From: Niastella sp. OAS944
Lineage (GTDB): Bacteria > Bacteroidota > Bacteroidia > Chitinophagales > Chitinophagaceae
Assembly: GCA_024809215.1 (NCBI GenBank)
Contig: JANUBW010000004.1
Coordinates: forward strand, 186,001-250,000
DNA: 64,000 nucleotides
Direction of reading: 5' to 3'
Shown one piece after another: positions 62,061 through 64,000 of this stretch; the first letter of the stretch is position 1; each line of letters begins with the position of its first letter. Position numbers and translations under genes: made by a program. The notes under the pieces are model-generated. The model ran no database searches and was not told the origin of the DNA. It worked only from the letters and a program-made list of their open reading frames with translations.

Positions 62061-62092
62061 AAACCTGTCACGCCGGGGGTTGTGACAGGTTT
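62061..62092 (-). terminator. Hairpin between the oxidoreductase and DUF6807 genes
   Basis: AAACCTGTCAC (62061-62071) pairs perfectly with GTGACAGGTTT (62082-62092), loop 10 bp; the minus-strand side continues TTTCAATAAC. It may terminate or attenuate between the two genes. CCTGTCA/TGACAGG is close to the GACCTGT element word. Confidence 0.6.
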
Positions 62093-62113
62093 ACATTCAA
62101 TTACAAGTCAAAC

Positions 62114-63478
62114 TTAATACTTAAATGCTTTTCCGCCTACCATTACTTCCTGTGTTTTTTCATCAAAGGTGGCCTTTTGACCGGTGCGTGCAGCAGCTGT
62201 GGTCATAATACACGCAATAGAATGGTTATACCCTGCTTCTACTGGCGCATTTGGCGTTTTGCGGCTACGAATGCACTCCATCCAGTTACGCACGTGGTTG
62301 CTGGTTAGTTTATCGCCACCGGTATTGGCACTGGCCACCACCGCTTCGGTATTTGATAAACTTAGCTCGGGCAGCAGGTTTGGCTGCATGCCCATATCTT
62401 CTGCAAATTTCTTTGTAAGACCGCCTTTAGGCGAAACTGTATTTGTAATGAGGTTGAGCTCACCGCCATTTGAGAAGTAAATTTCAGAGGGGCGTTCGTC
62501 GCCATTGTGCATACGGCTGCCAAAAACCACCTGAAAACCATTGGAAGGATCGTTTAACGGACCATAATCAAATACGGCTGTAATAGTATCCCAATTCTTT
62601 CTGCCGTCTTTCCACATGTAAATACCGCCATTTGCGACAACGCTGCGCGGGTGGGCCAGTCCACTGAACCAATGCACCGTGTCTATCTGGTGGCTCATCC
62701 ACTGACCGGGCAAACCTGAAGAATAAGGCCAGAACAGGCGATACTCGAGGTATTTACGCGGGTCGAACGATTCGAATGGACGGTTCATGATAAAGCGTTT
62801 CCAATCGGTATCTTCTTCTTTGAGCTCTTTTAATAAAGCAGGGCGGCGCCAGCGGCCAGGCTGGTTTACATTCCAGGTAAGTTCAACCATGGTAATGGGA
62901 CCAAATTTGCCGGATTTTATAAAGTCTTCAGCGGCGTGGTAGTTTGAACCGCTTCTGCGTTGCGAGCCTATTTGCACAATGCGGTCGGTTGCCTTTACAG
63001 CTTTCAGTGCGGCGCGGGCGTCTTCCATAGTTTCAGCAAAGGGCTTTTCGACATAAGCGTCACAACCGGCTTTTACCGCCTCAATGGTATGCAGCGCATG
63101 TTGAAAATCGGCTGTACTGATGAACACGGCATCTACCAGTTTTTTGCTGTATAATTCTTCGTTATTGCGACAGGCAACAATATCGTGCCCCATCTTTTCT
63201 TTCCATTGTGCAGCCCCCTCTTCCCTTCTCTTCTTCCAGATGTCAGATACGGCAACAATATCGAAATTCAGCTCCTTGTAGTGATTCATAAAACAAGGCA
63301 TATGCGAACTGCGATGGCGGTCAGAAAAACCTACAACACCTACTCTTACCCTGTCGTTTGATCCTAGTATCCTTCTATAACTTTGTGCAGAAAAGCCAGC
63401 CTTTGCAGCTAATAAACCGGCTCCGGCCATAGTGGTTTGCTGAATAAACCGGCGACGAGAATTTTTCATATTCGGCAA
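62114..63478 (-). CDS. Gfo/Idh/MocA-family oxidoreductase with Tat signal
   Basis: A 454-residue NAD(P)-dependent sugar oxidoreductase. Tat leader MPNMKNSRRRFIQQTTMAGAGLL followed by Rossmann motif VGVVGFSDRHRSSHMPC (an unusual, less glycine-rich binding loop), VFISTADFQHALHTIEAVKAGCDAYVEKPFAETMEDA (EKP motif), IVQIGSQRRSGSNYHAAEDFIKSGKFG, and the C-terminal Gfo/Idh fold with HQIDTVHWFSGL. The EKP lysine and QIG/QRR motif are intact. Its partner is the DUF6807 gene. Substrate unknown; an outside-cytoplasm sugar oxidation is likely. It could be GH109-like, but the length and GH109-specific segments of 9380-10825 are absent. Confidence 0.88.
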   Translation of the reverse strand: MPNMKNSRRRFIQQTTMAGAGLLAAKAGFSAQSYRRILGSNDRVRVGVVGFSDRHRSSHMPCFMNHYKELNFDIVAVSDIWKKRREEGAAQWKEKMGHDIVACRNNEELYSKKLVDAVFISTADFQHALHTIEAVKAGCDAYVEKPFAETMEDARAALKAVKATDRIVQIGSQRRSGSNYHAAEDFIKSGKFGPITMVELTWNVNQPGRWRRPALLKELKEEDTDWKRFIMNRPFESFDPRKYLEYRLFWPYSSGLPGQWMSHQIDTVHWFSGLAHPRSVVANGGIYMWKDGRKNWDTITAVFDYGPLNDPSNGFQVVFGSRMHNGDERPSEIYFSNGGELNLITNTVSPKGGLTKKFAEDMGMQPNLLPELSLSNTEAVVASANTGGDKLTSNHVRNWMECIRSRKTPNAPVEAGYNHSIACIMTTAAARTGQKATFDEKTQEVMVGGKAFKY

Positions 63479-63527
63479 TTATTAAATTGGTTGTTTGAGT
63501 GGCAATAAAATTAAGGAGAAATAAAAT

Positions 63528-63553
63528 ACCTCCAAGCCCCCTAATAAGGAGGT
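63528..63553. other. Small hairpin ACCTCC/GGAGGT
   Basis: ACCTCC (63528-63533) pairs with GGAGGT (63548-63553) around a C-rich loop, upstream of the oxidoreductase. It is similar to widespread CCTCC/GGAGG-type intergenic words in Bacteroidota. Confidence 0.4.
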
Positions 63554-63594
63554 TAGTTTGGAAGATGAAGATTGAGGAAGGAAGGTTGCAGGAG

Positions 63595-63725
63595 AAGTTC
63601 TTAGTTCTCAGTTTTTAGTTCTCAGTTTCTTTATGTGAGGCTCGCGATCGCTGTGAATCGTTAATCATGAATGGTGAGTGGTGAGTGGTGAGTGGGCTCG
63701 CTAATGTTAAGGCTAATATACTATC
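63595..63725. repeat. Word-repeat stretch with core GAGGCTCGCG
   Basis: TTCTTAGTTCTCAGTTTTTAG (63599-63619), core GAGGCTCGCG (63637-63646), TGTGAATCGTTAATCATGAAT (63652-63672), then GGTGAGTGGTGAGTGGTGAGTG (63673-63695) and GGGCTCGCTAATG. The GGTGAGT words are those found in frame in fecR at 19916-19945. Confidence 0.65.
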
Positions 63726-63743
63726 TTGCGGCGCCCGAACTTT

Positions 63744-64000
<257 letters not shown>

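Noticed and set aside
62114-63478. Second GH109 alpha-N-acetylgalactosaminidase.
   Set aside because: It shares the Rossmann fold and Tat leader but lacks the segments that made the 9380-10825 protein GH109-like; a general Gfo/Idh/MocA enzyme is the safer call.

Overview
The window looks like a chromosome segment from a Bacteroidota bacterium, most likely family Chitinophagaceae (Niastella/Chitinophaga-like). The grounds are a SusC/SusD pair with an ECF sigma / FecR anti-sigma switch, a type IX secretion (T9SS) C-terminal sorting domain, many Bacteroidota-style lipoproteins, and TAnnTTTG promoter boxes lying directly before start codons. The genus is inference; no rRNA or other marker gene is present.

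Layout. (1) 117-2389: SurE nucleotidase, a diacylglycerol-kinase-like lipid kinase and a small exported protein. (2) 2499-21200, all on the minus strand: a polysaccharide utilisation locus (PUL) read as ECF sigma > FecR > SusC > SusD > NHL lipoprotein > beta-helix lipoprotein > GH109-like enzyme > DUF4091 protein > double SGNH esterase > a GH89-GH29 fusion. The enzyme set (alpha-N-acetylglucosaminidase, alpha-L-fucosidase, putative alpha-N-acetylgalactosaminidase, esterases) suggests a fucosylated, alpha-HexNAc-rich and probably O-acetylated glycan. (3) 21553-28025: a receiver-CRP regulator, a D-lactate-dehydrogenase-type flavo/Fe-S protein and a lipoprotein. (4) 28309-31956: a small hypothetical protein, a CRTAC1-like lipoprotein and a lone receiver protein. 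(5) 32053-45058: a minus-strand carbohydrate cluster (polyol-type MFS permease, hydroxyacid dehydrogenase, two FGGY kinases, phosphatase, glycerophosphodiesterase, GH106-like enzyme) with a divergent DeoR-type regulator. (6) 45551-57855: a large T9SS beta-helix protein, small membrane and SRPBCC proteins, an UPF1-like helicase, an ABC exporter, an SDR/TetR pair with visible operators and a Na+/H+ antiporter. (7) 57858-64000: a multi-PAS histidine kinase, a DUF6807 protein, a Gfo/Idh/MocA oxidoreductase and the C-terminus of a cupin protein.

The least explained material is in the intergenic DNA. At least 13 gaps carry short (7-9 bp) tandem words arranged as inverted arms, several around a shared core close to AATTTCGRGRCTCGCG, and many abut or overlap the stop codon of a neighbouring gene. 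Similar arrays lie in frame inside the fecR gene, and another repeat-like word lies in the susC leader. Besides these there are a 20-unit 21-bp minisatellite, a ~22-bp array, a GACCTGT palindromic element at three places, an inverted pair of REP-like hairpins, a perfect 13-copy heptamer array and a truncated tRNA-Lys(CTT). No integrase, transposase, CRISPR array or complete RNA gene was found.
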